Origin: Anaerolineae bacterium
GTDB lineage: Bacteria; Chloroflexota; Anaerolineae; B4-G1
DNA: 11,294 nt
Assembly: GCA_030612185.1 (NCBI GenBank)
Contig: JAUWOI010000091.1
Coordinates: 1 to 11,294, forward strand
Reading direction: 5' to 3'
Made by a program: the position numbers and the translations under genes. Below the pieces are notes generated by a model. That model was given only the letters and a program-made list of their open reading frames with translations. It ran no database searches and was not told the DNA's origin. This document shows positions 1 to 6,917 of this stretch, in pieces; within the stretch, counting starts at the first letter, position 1; the number at the start of each line of letters is the position of its first letter.

Positions 1-26
1 CTACGGAGATAGAAACTCATTTATGG
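1..26. repeat. Terminal repeat of a second insertion sequence related to the one at 6871-9497
   Basis: Read on the minus strand from position 26, this stretch begins CATAAATGA and continues to TCTCCGTAG. It matches the right end of the insertion sequence (minus strand from 9497, CATAAATGATTTTCTGTCTC...) at about 22 of 25 positions. It is oriented like the right end of that element, so the rest of a related copy probably lies just before the window. Only the terminal bases are visible, so its identity rests on this short match. Confidence 0.55.
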
Positions 27-150
27 GTCACAACTCTATTCCAACGCATTTACCTTGACCTTGAGGGCTATCGCCGATTCGCCTAGCCGGAGTACCCCCA
101 TATGTGGCCCTCCCATGCGAAATCCCAAAGAGCCAAATCGATGAGACCAA

Positions 151-238
151 GATTACCACGGATAGGGGAAATACACGATAGTGTCTGCCCTCTCGTCTGC
201 GGTGGTCTTTATCGTGTATTTCTGCACCCGGGGTAATC
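151..238. repeat. Large imperfect inverted repeat (hairpin) upstream of the DUF6398 gene
   Basis: GATTACC at 151-157 pairs with GGTAATC at 232-238. GAAATACACGATA at 168-180 pairs perfectly with TATCGTGTATTTC at 210-222. The two paired blocks are separated by unpaired internal segments, with a loop of about 29 bases at 181-209. The layout resembles the palindromic intergenic repeats common in repeat-rich bacterial genomes, or a small non-autonomous element. In the rest of the 304 bases before the first gene (27-150 and 239-293) I see no coding sequence and no convincing promoter. Confidence 0.6.
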
Positions 239-304
239 CTACTGCCCAAAACATTGAGATGATACGTTGAAATCATAATCTGCCTGACATCATAGGAGAG
301 AAAG

Positions 305-826
305 ATGCCCAGAACCCAAAAGTCGGAAAAAGTACCCAAGAAGATGCGGGAGAAGTTCGATGCCATCGTAACGCTTACAGATGCGGTCTGCAAAGAGCAC
401 CTGAACGAGGAATACGCACAGTTGGCCCGCCAGGCAACTGCCGCCCTATGCCGCAAGCGTCCCTCCCCTCTGCTGAGTGGCCGTGTCAGTTCCTGGGCCT
501 GCGGCATCGTGTACGCCCTGGGTTTTGTGAACTTCCTGTTCGATAAGAGCCAGCACCCCCACGTGAGCGCTGCCGAATTATGTGCGGCATTCGGTGTTGC
601 CAGAAGCACAGGTGCAGCCAAGTCAAAAACAGTACGTGAGACCTTGGGTATGGCGCAGATGGACCCGAATTGGTGCCTGCCGAGCCAAATGGATGACAAC
701 ATCATGGCCTGGATGATTATGGTGAACGGCCTCATCGTCGACGCGCGCGGATTGCCGCTGGAAATACAAGAGATAGCCTACGAGAAGGGATTGATTCCCT
801 ACGTGCCGGGCAGGCAGAGAGGGTAA
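305..826 (+). CDS. DUF6398 domain protein
   Basis: The 173-residue product of unknown function matches my recollection of the DUF6398 family. After a short basic N-terminus, KMREKFDAIVTLTDAVCKEH (about residues 13-32) and LNEEYAQL open the domain. A block around CRKRPSPLLSGRVSSWACGI leads to IVYALGFVNFLFDKSQ and an HTH-like AAELCAAFGVARSTGAAKSK (about residues 89-108). It ends with MDPNWCLPSQMDDNIMAWMIMVNG. The segment looks helical and could bind nucleic acid, but that is inference. No signal peptide or membrane segment is evident. The ATG start is supported by AGGAGAG at 294-300, four bases upstream. In other genomes the domain can be joined to SEC-C or plasmid-type domains; here it stands alone. 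A separate promoter (870-898) precedes the next gene, so it is probably its own transcription unit. It may be island cargo rather than part of the defence operon. Confidence 0.8.
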   Translation: MPRTQKSEKVPKKMREKFDAIVTLTDAVCKEHLNEEYAQLARQATAALCRKRPSPLLSGRVSSWACGIVYALGFVNFLFDKSQHPHVSAAELCAAFGVARSTGAAKSKTVRETLGMAQMDPNWCLPSQMDDNIMAWMIMVNGLIVDARGLPLEIQEIAYEKGLIPYVPGRQRG

Positions 827-869
827 CGTGGTAGTTTTCTGCGCCGGGTGAACGTCCACCGGGCCTGAT

Positions 870-898
870 TTGCCCTGCTTGGCCTGTTGTGCTACAAT
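870..898 (+). promoter_or_regulatory. Sigma70-type promoter of the methyltransferase operon
   Basis: A -35 box TTGCCC (870-875) and a -10 box TACAAT (893-898) are separated by exactly 17 bases. TGC directly before the -10 box gives an extended -10 element. Transcription would start near 905, leaving a leader of about 105 bases before the ATG at 1010. The leader holds a GC-rich stem (GCCCG 938-942 with CGGGC 950-954) followed by GTCTTGTTTG. That could be a weak attenuator, but the T run is interrupted, so I do not call it a terminator. Confidence 0.6.
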
Positions 899-1009
899 GC
901 TGATGCAAAAAGCCCCACGTCTTTCCCGGAGCCCGGGGCCCGGCCAGGGCGGGCGTCTTGTTTGAACGTTATCGAACACTCATCACCTTCAATGCGGTAG
1001 GAACACCAA

Positions 1010-4000
1010 ATGAGCGTCGTTACCAACCACCAACTCTTTTCGCACACCTACCTGGCCCAACTGCAGGCCGACTCCTCGCACGACGAACCGGCCGCACCCA
1101 TCGCCCAGGGGTTGCGCGACTGGATGCCCTTCCGCGATGCCTCCTCGCTCCCATCGTTGATAGACTCCTGGGTCGGCCCAGTGCTTGATTTCCTGGAGTT
1201 CCACCACGCGCCAGTTGACGATGCTCCCCACGTCCGCCTGCTCTATGCCCGCCGGGGCGATGAGACGCCCGTCGGCCTGTGTTACGTCGTCCCGTCCGGC
1301 CAGGACGGTTCGGCAGGCTCACCACGTAGCCTGGACGACACGACCAAAGGCCACCACCCGATGGCCCAGGTGGTCCTGGCGTTGCGCGCTCGCTCCCTGC
1401 GCTGGGGAATGTTGACCGACGGCGCCCGCTGGCGATTGGTGGACGCCCAGTCCCTGCGCCGCTACGAACACTACCTTGAAATAGACCTGGACGAACTGAC
1501 CCGCACCAACGACCCTGCCCCCTTGCGCCTCTTCTACGCTTTTTTCCACCGCAGCGCCTTCATTCCCTCACCCTCCCAGGGAGAGGGCCGGGAGGGGGTC
1601 GGGCTGGACCTGCTGTTAACAGCCTCGGCCCGGGCGACCAAGGCGGCCGAGGATCACCTCAAGGCGCGGGTCAGCCACAACGAGGGCATTTTGGCCCAAC
1701 TCTGCCTGGGGCTGGTGCGCGCCGACGGGCGTGCCCGCTACACCGAGGCGGAACGGGACGGCATCTACCGCGACGCCACCTACCTGCTCTACCGTATGCT
1801 CTTCATCCTCCACGCCGAGGCGCGGGGTCTCTTGCCGCTGGACAACCCGGCCTACCGCGCCGTGAGCCTGACCGAGTTGGTCCAAACGGCCCACGCCTAC
1901 AAGTTGCGCGGAATGCCCGCCCCTCAGGCGATGACGTTGTGGGAGCGGCTGAAGCGGCTCTGCGCTGCCATCTACGAAAGCGACGAGGCGCTGTCCATCC
2001 CCGCCTACAACGGCGGCCTCTTCGACGACGGCGATAAGCCCTACCTGCGCGACGGCCACATCGCCGATGCCTATCTCACCCAGGCGCTCTTCGACCTGGC
2101 CTACATGCCCGCCATCCGCCACTCGCCACCCGCCAGTCGCCATTCGCCCATTGACTACCGCGACCTCTCCGTGCGCCACCTGGGCAGCCTCTACGAGGGC
2201 ATGATCGAGTACAGACTTCAGATCGCGGAGGAGACGCTCTGGGCGCGGCGGGACAAGAAGGGCAACGTTCGCTTCCTGCGCACAGGGCAAGACAGTGCAC
2301 CCCGCAAGACCGACGCCGAGATCGAGCCGGGCCAGGTCTACTTCTCCCAGAGCCCCGGCGAGCGGCGCGCCACCGGCACCTACTACACCCCGGAGTACAT
2401 CGTGGACTACATCGTGCGCCAGACCGTGGTGCGCGGGCTGGAGGAGCGGCGGGCATCGCTGGAGGCAAAACTGGCCGGTTGGCTGGAGGAGATCGCCACC
2501 GCCCAGACCTCCGAGGTCTCAGAGACCTCGGAGGTCTCGCGCATGCAGCGCACCGCCGACGAGGAACTGCCGCGCTTCGTCGAGGAGCAGGTGCTGACCT
2601 TCCAGGTGTGCGATCCGGCGATGGGCAGCGGCCACTTCCTGGTCAATGCCGCCCACCAGATCACCAACTTTATCGTCGAGACGCTGCACCTGACCTCCTG
2701 GGCAAACAACGACATTGACGCTGACCCAGTGGCCTGGCGGCGGCGGGTGGTGGAGCGCTGCCTGTACGGAGTAGACCTGAGCCTGATGGCCGTCGAACTG
2801 GCCAAGTTGAGCCTGTGGTTGGCCAGCGTGGCCGAGGGCAAGCCGCTCTCTTTCCTGGACCACCACCTGCGCCGGGGTAACAGCCTCATCGGTGCCCGGC
2901 TGGAGGATTTGGCCGAGGTGCTGGTGGGGACGGTTCCCGCCCGCCCATCGCGCAAGGAGCGGAAGGCGCGGGAAGCGGGGCAGCTCTCGATGCTGGATGA
3001 CCCGACCTTCAGTCGGCATGTGGCGGCGGCGGCCAACCTGTTGACCCAGATTTCGGCCCGGATGGCAGAAAAAGTGAAGGATATCAAGGCCCAGGAAGCC
3101 GACTACGAACAAGTACGATCTGAGTTGGAACCCTACCGGCGGCTGGCCGATCTTTGGACGGCGCGTCACTTTGGCGTGAAGGTGGATGAGCAGCAATTGC
3201 GTGACATTTCCAAATACCTGGTCAACGGCGCTGTCGGCCCGGTGCCAAAGTACCAAGGCCTTTTGAGCCAAATTCAAGAACTAGCCGATAAGCATGGCTT
3301 TTTCCATTGGGAACTTGAACTCCTTGAGGTGTTCTTTGATAGGCGAGGTTGGTTACGCGAAAGCGAAGTGGGGTTCGATGCAGTGGTGGGTAACCCTCCC
3401 TATGATGTACTCGTAGGAACACAGCATAGAGAAAACCTGCAAATAGAGCTAGCCTACTACCGGAGCTGTGGGCATTACCAACATGCTTTTGGTGGAAGGG
3501 TCAACATCTTCAGGTTAATGCTGGAACGTGCTTTCAAGCTAGTTGAACAAGAAGGATTCATGGGATTCATTGTGCCAGAAGCCCTATTTGGAGACAGAGG
3601 CGCTTATGGATTAAGACAGTTCCTGTGGCAGAATGCAGAGTTCCAACCGGTACAGGTATTTCCCAGAGACGACCCGGAGGGGCGCGTATTCCCTGATGCG
3701 GAGCTGGCCGTGTGCATCCCGCTTCTGAGAAAGAGAGGGGTTTCACAGGAACTCAAGCTTCGGATTCATCCCTCTCGTTACATTGCACAAGATTCTCCTA
3801 TTGTCACGCTGAAACTGGACCATCTTCGTCTCATAGATCCAGACACATTGTCAGTTCCCATTGTCAACAGCCATGAGATGAGGCTCTTACTAAAACTTCA
3901 CCTGAGCGCAAGAAATACACGGATTGGTGGTGAGGATGGGATAGCGACTGGATTTGAGGGTGAAGTAAACGTAAGCGGCCATGACAAATTCATATCTACC

Positions 4001-5173
4001 CGGAATACAGATGCTATACTTGTGCGGGGCCAGCATGTTCATCGCTATGACATCTTATTGGAGAGGAGTTCAACAGAGAATCGCTACCTTGATAAGCAAG
4101 GGTACCTTTCTTCGATGGAACCTGCCGAAAAGGCTTGTCATCACCTAAAGGAAAGGGTAGCTATCCAGGGAATTAAGGGGAAGAATCGCCGTAGGCGGAT
4201 AACGGCTTGCTTGGTGCCACAGGGGGTATTTCTTGCTAACTCGGCAGATTACTACATGGTTAAGCCCCCGTACGACCCCAGGTACCTACTCGCACATCTA
4301 AACAGTCAAGTCCCGGAGTGGCGTTTTCGCTTGACGAGTACGAACAATAATATCAACATCTACGAGATAGAGGTCATACCCGTAAGGCGAATATACTTCT
4401 CAACCCCCGCTGATGTGCGACAGATGGAATTGTCTTCAGCACTACAGATCTACGACACGTTCCCAGAAAGCGGACAACTTTCCACTCTCCTGGGATTAGT
4501 TGAAAAGCTGCTGAATGAAACGGAACAGAGTGATGTCGTTCACGATTTGGTAGTGTATTTGGCACAAGAAATGATCGATCTGACCAAAGAGCGCCAGCGG
4601 CAGGAAGATGATATTGACTTATTTCGCTTCGTGGCGCGAGAGACGCCCTGCCTGCGGCTGGACAAAGCCCTGGGCGGCCCGCTGGCTGCTGGTGAGACGG
4701 CGAGCGATCTCTCCGCCGTCCGCCACGACATTGAGGGTCTGCGGCTCACCCAGGAGAAGGATGGTCGCTGGCTGCTCCAGGTGCGGGCCAAGCTGCGCGA
4801 CCCGGACAACGGCTGGCGGAAGCATCAGCGGGATAGAGACGACAAGTTCATCCGCCAATGGCTGCCGGTCTACCGGATGCCGCTGGACGAAGCGACCGGC
4901 CGTTTCTACCACTACGCCTTCGCCCACCTGCGCGGCTTTGACGGGGCCGGTAAGTTCCCCGGCGGCTACACCCGCACCACACTCGAGAAGCTCAAGGCGA
5001 CGCAAGTGCCCAGGTTCGTGCCGGTGGACCTGGCCCCGCTGGCCGCGCTGGAGGCGGAACTGGCCGAGGTGCGGCGCAAGATCTGCCTCACCGACGACTT
5101 GATTGACCAGATCGTCTACAAACTGTCTGGGTTGACGGAGGAGGAAATCGCGATTGTGGAGGGGCGGGCATAG
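1010..5173 (+). CDS. Eco57I-like adenine-specific DNA methyltransferase (type IIG / PglX-like)
   Basis: The 1387-residue enzyme is predicted to transfer a methyl group from S-adenosylmethionine to adenine N6 at a specific DNA site. Residues 1 to about 180 resemble the N-terminal domain of type IIG enzymes, ending in [14 protein letters not shown] find no clear PD-(D/E)XK nuclease motif there, so it may only modify DNA, like BREX PglX. A helical linker follows. The methyltransferase core starts at [14 protein letters not shown] (Y458-Y459), has the cofactor motif [10 protein letters not shown] (D535 to F543) and the catalytic motif NPPY (795-798). The target recognition region follows, and the C-terminus ends in [11 protein letters not shown], usual for such enzymes. 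The ATG is supported by GTAGGAA at 997-1003. Several short repeats are translated in frame (near residues 186-198, 367-381 and 499-510). Base composition drops sharply between about 3060 and 4615. The regulator starts one base after the stop, so the two are co-transcribed. Confidence 0.88.
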   Translation: MSVVTNHQLFSHTYLAQLQADSSHDEPAAPIAQGLRDWMPFRDASSLPSLIDSWVGPVLDFLEFHHAPVDDAPHVRLLYARRGDETPVGLCYVVPSGQDGSAGSPRSLDDTTKGHHPMAQVVLALRARSLRWGMLTDGARWRLVDAQSLRRYEHYLEIDLDELTRTNDPAPLRLFYAFFHRSAFIPSPSQGEGREGVGLDLLLTASARATKAAEDHLKARVSHNEGILAQLCLGLVRADGRARYTEAERDGIYRDATYLLYRMLFILHAEARGLLPLDNPAYRAVSLTELVQTAHAYKLRGMPAPQAMTLWERLKRLCAAIYESDEALSIPAYNGGLFDDGDKPYLRDGHIADAYLTQALFDLAYMPAIRHSPPASRHSPIDYRDLSVRHLGSLYEGMIEYRLQIAEETLWARRDKKGNVRFLRTGQDSAPRKTDAEIEPGQVYFSQSPGERRATGTYYTPEYIVDYIVRQTVVRGLEERRASLEAKLAGWLEEIATAQTSEVSETSEVSRMQRTADEELPRFVEEQVLTFQVCDPAMGSGHFLVNAAHQITNFIVETLHLTSWANNDIDADPVAWRRRVVERCLYGVDLSLMAVELAKLSLWLASVAEGKPLSFLDHHLRRGNSLIGARLEDLAEVLVGTVPARPSRKERKAREAGQLSMLDDPTFSRHVAAAANLLTQISARMAEKVKDIKAQEADYEQVRSELEPYRRLADLWTARHFGVKVDEQQLRDISKYLVNGAVGPVPKYQGLLSQIQELADKHGFFHWELELLEVFFDRRGWLRESEVGFDAVVGNPPYDVLVGTQHRENLQIELAYYRSCGHYQHAFGGRVNIFRLMLERAFKLVEQEGFMGFIVPEALFGDRGAYGLRQFLWQNAEFQPVQVFPRDDPEGRVFPDAELAVCIPLLRKRGVSQELKLRIHPSRYIAQDSPIVTLKLDHLRLIDPDTLSVPIVNSHEMRLLLKLHLSARNTRIGGEDGIATGFEGEVNVSGHDKFISTRNTDAILVRGQHVHRYDILLERSSTENRYLDKQGYLSSMEPAEKACHHLKERVAIQGIKGKNRRRRITACLVPQGVFLANSADYYMVKPPYDPRYLLAHLNSQVPEWRFRLTSTNNNINIYEIEVIPVRRIYFSTPADVRQMELSSALQIYDTFPESGQLSTLLGLVEKLLNETEQSDVVHDLVVYLAQEMIDLTKERQRQEDDIDLFRFVARETPCLRLDKALGGPLAAGETASDLSAVRHDIEGLRLTQEKDGRWLLQVRAKLRDPDNGWRKHQRDRDDKFIRQWLPVYRMPLDEATGRFYHYAFAHLRGFDGAGKFPGGYTRTTLEKLKATQVPRFVPVDLAPLAALEAELAEVRRKICLTDDLIDQIVYKLSGLTEEEIAIVEGRA
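1565..1603 (+). repeat. GC-rich REP-like repeat translated inside the methyltransferase
   Basis: The stretch opens with CCCTCACCCTCCCAGGGAGA and continues G-rich to GTCGGG. It contains a CCCTCCC / GGGAGAGGG inverted pair. It is 39 bases long, exactly 13 codons, and encodes [13 protein letters not shown] (residues 186-198). Peptides of this PSPSQGEGR type are a known by-product of CCCTCACCC...GGGAGAGGG extragenic repeats being read through. It falls between the N-terminal domain and the helical linker, where an insertion could be tolerated. Confidence 0.6.
2110..2150 (+). repeat. Heptanucleotide tandem repeat in the methyltransferase
   Basis: Five full units of a 7-base repeat, CGCCATC, CGCCACT, CGCCACC, CGCCAGT and CGCCATT, are followed by a partial CGCCCA. 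The first five bases of each full unit are invariant. They encode the low-complexity stretch [13 protein letters not shown] (about residues 368-380). Seven is not a multiple of three, so gain or loss of a unit would shift the reading frame of the downstream catalytic domain. Confidence 0.75.
2505..2537. repeat. Perfect 33-bp palindrome in the methyltransferase
   Basis: AGACCTCCGAGGTCTC (2505-2520) and its exact reverse complement (2522-2537) are separated by a single A. Each arm also contains its own smaller palindrome, GACCTC/GAGGTC. It encodes a duplicated [11 protein letters not shown] peptide (about residues 499-510) just before the cofactor-binding motif. This looks like an extragenic palindromic repeat inserted in frame into a flexible linker. 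Confidence 0.75.
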
Positions 5174-5174
5174 C

Positions 5175-6842
5175 ATGGACAACCAACTACTGAACCGGCT
5201 GTTGGCCCGCGACGAGGGCCAGTTCCTCGAATTCAAGAGCGCCTACCAGCGGCCTGGCGGTGTTGGCTTCAAGCGCCGCAAAGCGGCCGAGGTGGCCCGG
5301 GACATCGCCGAGACGTTGAGTGCCATGGCCAACGCCGATGGCGGCACGCTCCTGCTGGGTGTCGAGGACGACAAGGCAGTTACCGGCGTGGACTATCCCG
5401 ACGACAAACTGGCGCTGTTCCGCCAGGCGACGCAGAACCTGCTCCGCCCACCGCTGAAAGCCCGCCTGACCGAATTGGACCACGAGGGACGACGTGTGCT
5501 GGCCTTTGAAGTATACCCCAACCCGGTGCCTCATCAACTCAGCGATGGTCGTTACCTGCTGCGCGTGAGGGATCAGAACATGCCCTTTCCGGCCGATCAG
5601 ATTGCCGCCCTCAAGAGCACCAAAGCCAGCGGGCAGTATGAACGGCAGTTTGTCCACGAGGCCCGTTTCGAGGACCTGGACCCGGGCCTGCTGACCAGGT
5701 TTGCCCAACGTCTGAACGACACCCGCCCGGTCGAGGAAATCCTCTACCGTGACTACCGCCTGATAGACTTCCACAACGGCCGGCCGCGCCTGACGCTGGC
5801 GGCGTTGTTGCTGTTCGCCAGAGATCCTCTGCGGTACCACCCGCGTTGCGGCATTGACTTCGTCAAGTTCGAGGGCACAGAGCGCAGGTACGGCCCCGAA
5901 CTCAACGTCGTGCGCCGGGCGCGGATCGAGCATCCGCTGTTCAGGTTGATTGACGAGGCGTTTGTGCTGATCAGAGAACACGTGCGCGAGCGCACCGTGC
6001 TCCATGACCTGTTCTTTGTCGAGCGGTTCGAGTATCCGGCCTTCGCCTGGCAGGAGGCGATCATCAACGGGGTCGCCCATCGGGACTACAGCCTGACCGG
6101 AGCCTCAATAGAGGTCTGGATGTTCGACGACCGGTTGGAGGTGCGCAGCCCAGGCGAACTGCCCGGTCCGGTCACTCTGGAGCGGTTGTTGCGCCGTGAG
6201 CGCACGCACTTCTCCCGCAATCCACTCCTAGTGCGCGTCCTGACCGACCTGGGGTACATGCGGGACCTGGGCGAGGGCATCCCCCGCATGTTCGAGGTGA
6301 TGGAGAAGAGTTACCTGCGCCCGCCGGAATTCTGCCAGGATGGGTTCATGTTCCAGGTCATGCTGTGCAACGCACCGATCTACGACCTGCAAACCCAAAA
6401 GTGGCTGGGACAGTTTGCCGACTATCCATTGAATCAGCGGCAGCGGCGCATCCTGGCCTATGCTCGCCAGCATGGCAACGCCTTCACCAACCGTGTTTAT
6501 CAGAAGGTGAGCGAGGTGGACCGCGACCTGGCCTACCGCGAGATCCAGGAGATGATCAGGATGGGCATCGTGGCCCGGCCGTCGGGGCGGTATAGTCGAA
6601 CGTATTTCGTCGTGGAGCCAGCGGCTTCAAAACCCATACCTGATGATCTGACACCCATTCTCGACATACTCTCTGCCCGGGGCTACGTGACCAACAAGGA
6701 TTTGCGCCAGGCGTGGGGAATATCACGCGCCACAGCCTGGAAACGCGCCAAAGAACTCGTCACCGAAGGATTCCTACGCCAGGAAGGCGAGAAACGGGGC
6801 ACTCGCTATTATCCAACTGACAAGTTGCAGAGCATTCTGTAG
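5175..6842 (+). CDS. Schlafen/AlbA_2-type ATP-binding winged-helix regulator
   Basis: The 555-residue protein has the architecture of RecG-like, AlbA_2-containing putative transcriptional regulators. Residues about 8-135 form an AlbA_2 (Schlafen AAA_4) domain with EFK (19-21) and the hallmark ANADGGTLLLGVEDD (52-66). A GHKL-type ATPase domain (HATPase_c_4) follows, with the N-box EAIINGVAHRDYS (294-306) and the glycine box DLGEGIPRMF (364-373). The C-terminus carries two apparent winged helices, about residues 420-485 (NQRQRRILAYA...) and 494-550 (YVTNKDLRQAWGISRATAWKRAKELV). I chose the ATG at 5175, with GGAGG at 5158-5162 upstream, over an in-frame TTG at 5154 that would overlap the methyltransferase. 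Sitting one base after the methyltransferase stop, it is probably translationally linked to it and regulates the locus or senses infection. DNA binding and ATP dependence are inferred from the domains. Confidence 0.82.
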   Translation: MDNQLLNRLLARDEGQFLEFKSAYQRPGGVGFKRRKAAEVARDIAETLSAMANADGGTLLLGVEDDKAVTGVDYPDDKLALFRQATQNLLRPPLKARLTELDHEGRRVLAFEVYPNPVPHQLSDGRYLLRVRDQNMPFPADQIAALKSTKASGQYERQFVHEARFEDLDPGLLTRFAQRLNDTRPVEEILYRDYRLIDFHNGRPRLTLAALLLFARDPLRYHPRCGIDFVKFEGTERRYGPELNVVRRARIEHPLFRLIDEAFVLIREHVRERTVLHDLFFVERFEYPAFAWQEAIINGVAHRDYSLTGASIEVWMFDDRLEVRSPGELPGPVTLERLLRRERTHFSRNPLLVRVLTDLGYMRDLGEGIPRMFEVMEKSYLRPPEFCQDGFMFQVMLCNAPIYDLQTQKWLGQFADYPLNQRQRRILAYARQHGNAFTNRVYQKVSEVDRDLAYREIQEMIRMGIVARPSGRYSRTYFVVEPAASKPIPDDLTPILDILSARGYVTNKDLRQAWGISRATAWKRAKELVTEGFLRQEGEKRGTRYYPTDKLQSIL

Positions 6843-6865
6843 AACATGTGAATACGTGAGTGCTA

Positions 6866-6870
6866 TATGT
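6866..6870. repeat. Target site duplication, left copy (TATGT)
   Basis: TATGT lies immediately before the left end of the insertion sequence and is repeated directly after its right end at 9498-9502. A 5-bp direct duplication abutting both inverted termini is the expected footprint of DDE transposition. Confidence 0.75.
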
Positions 6871-6917
6871 CATAAATGATTTTTCAGCTTCATAGTGCGT
6901 CATTTGAATTGCGCAGA
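6871..6917. repeat. Left terminal inverted repeat of the insertion sequence
   Basis: The outer block CATAAATGATTTT is at 6871-6883 and the inner block GTGCGTCATTTGAAT at 6895-6909, with CGCAGA at 6912-6917. The spacer between the blocks is 11 bases here. The transposase stop codon (6900-6902) falls inside the inner block. Confidence 0.8.

Noticed and set aside
254..279. Promoter TTGAGA / CATAAT before the DUF6398 gene
   Set aside because: The spacing is only 14 bases, too short for a sigma70 promoter.
28..735. A minus-strand frame of 235 residues over the upstream region and the DUF6398 gene
   Set aside because: It runs through the hairpin repeat and antisense to a recognised family, and shows no domain of its own.
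844..862. Terminator after the DUF6398 gene
   Set aside because: A weak CCGG...CCGG stem exists, but no T-rich tract follows and the next promoter begins at once.
1616..2290. A minus-strand frame of 224 residues within the methyltransferase
   Set aside because: It is a GC-rich shadow frame, opposite a clearly conserved methyltransferase.
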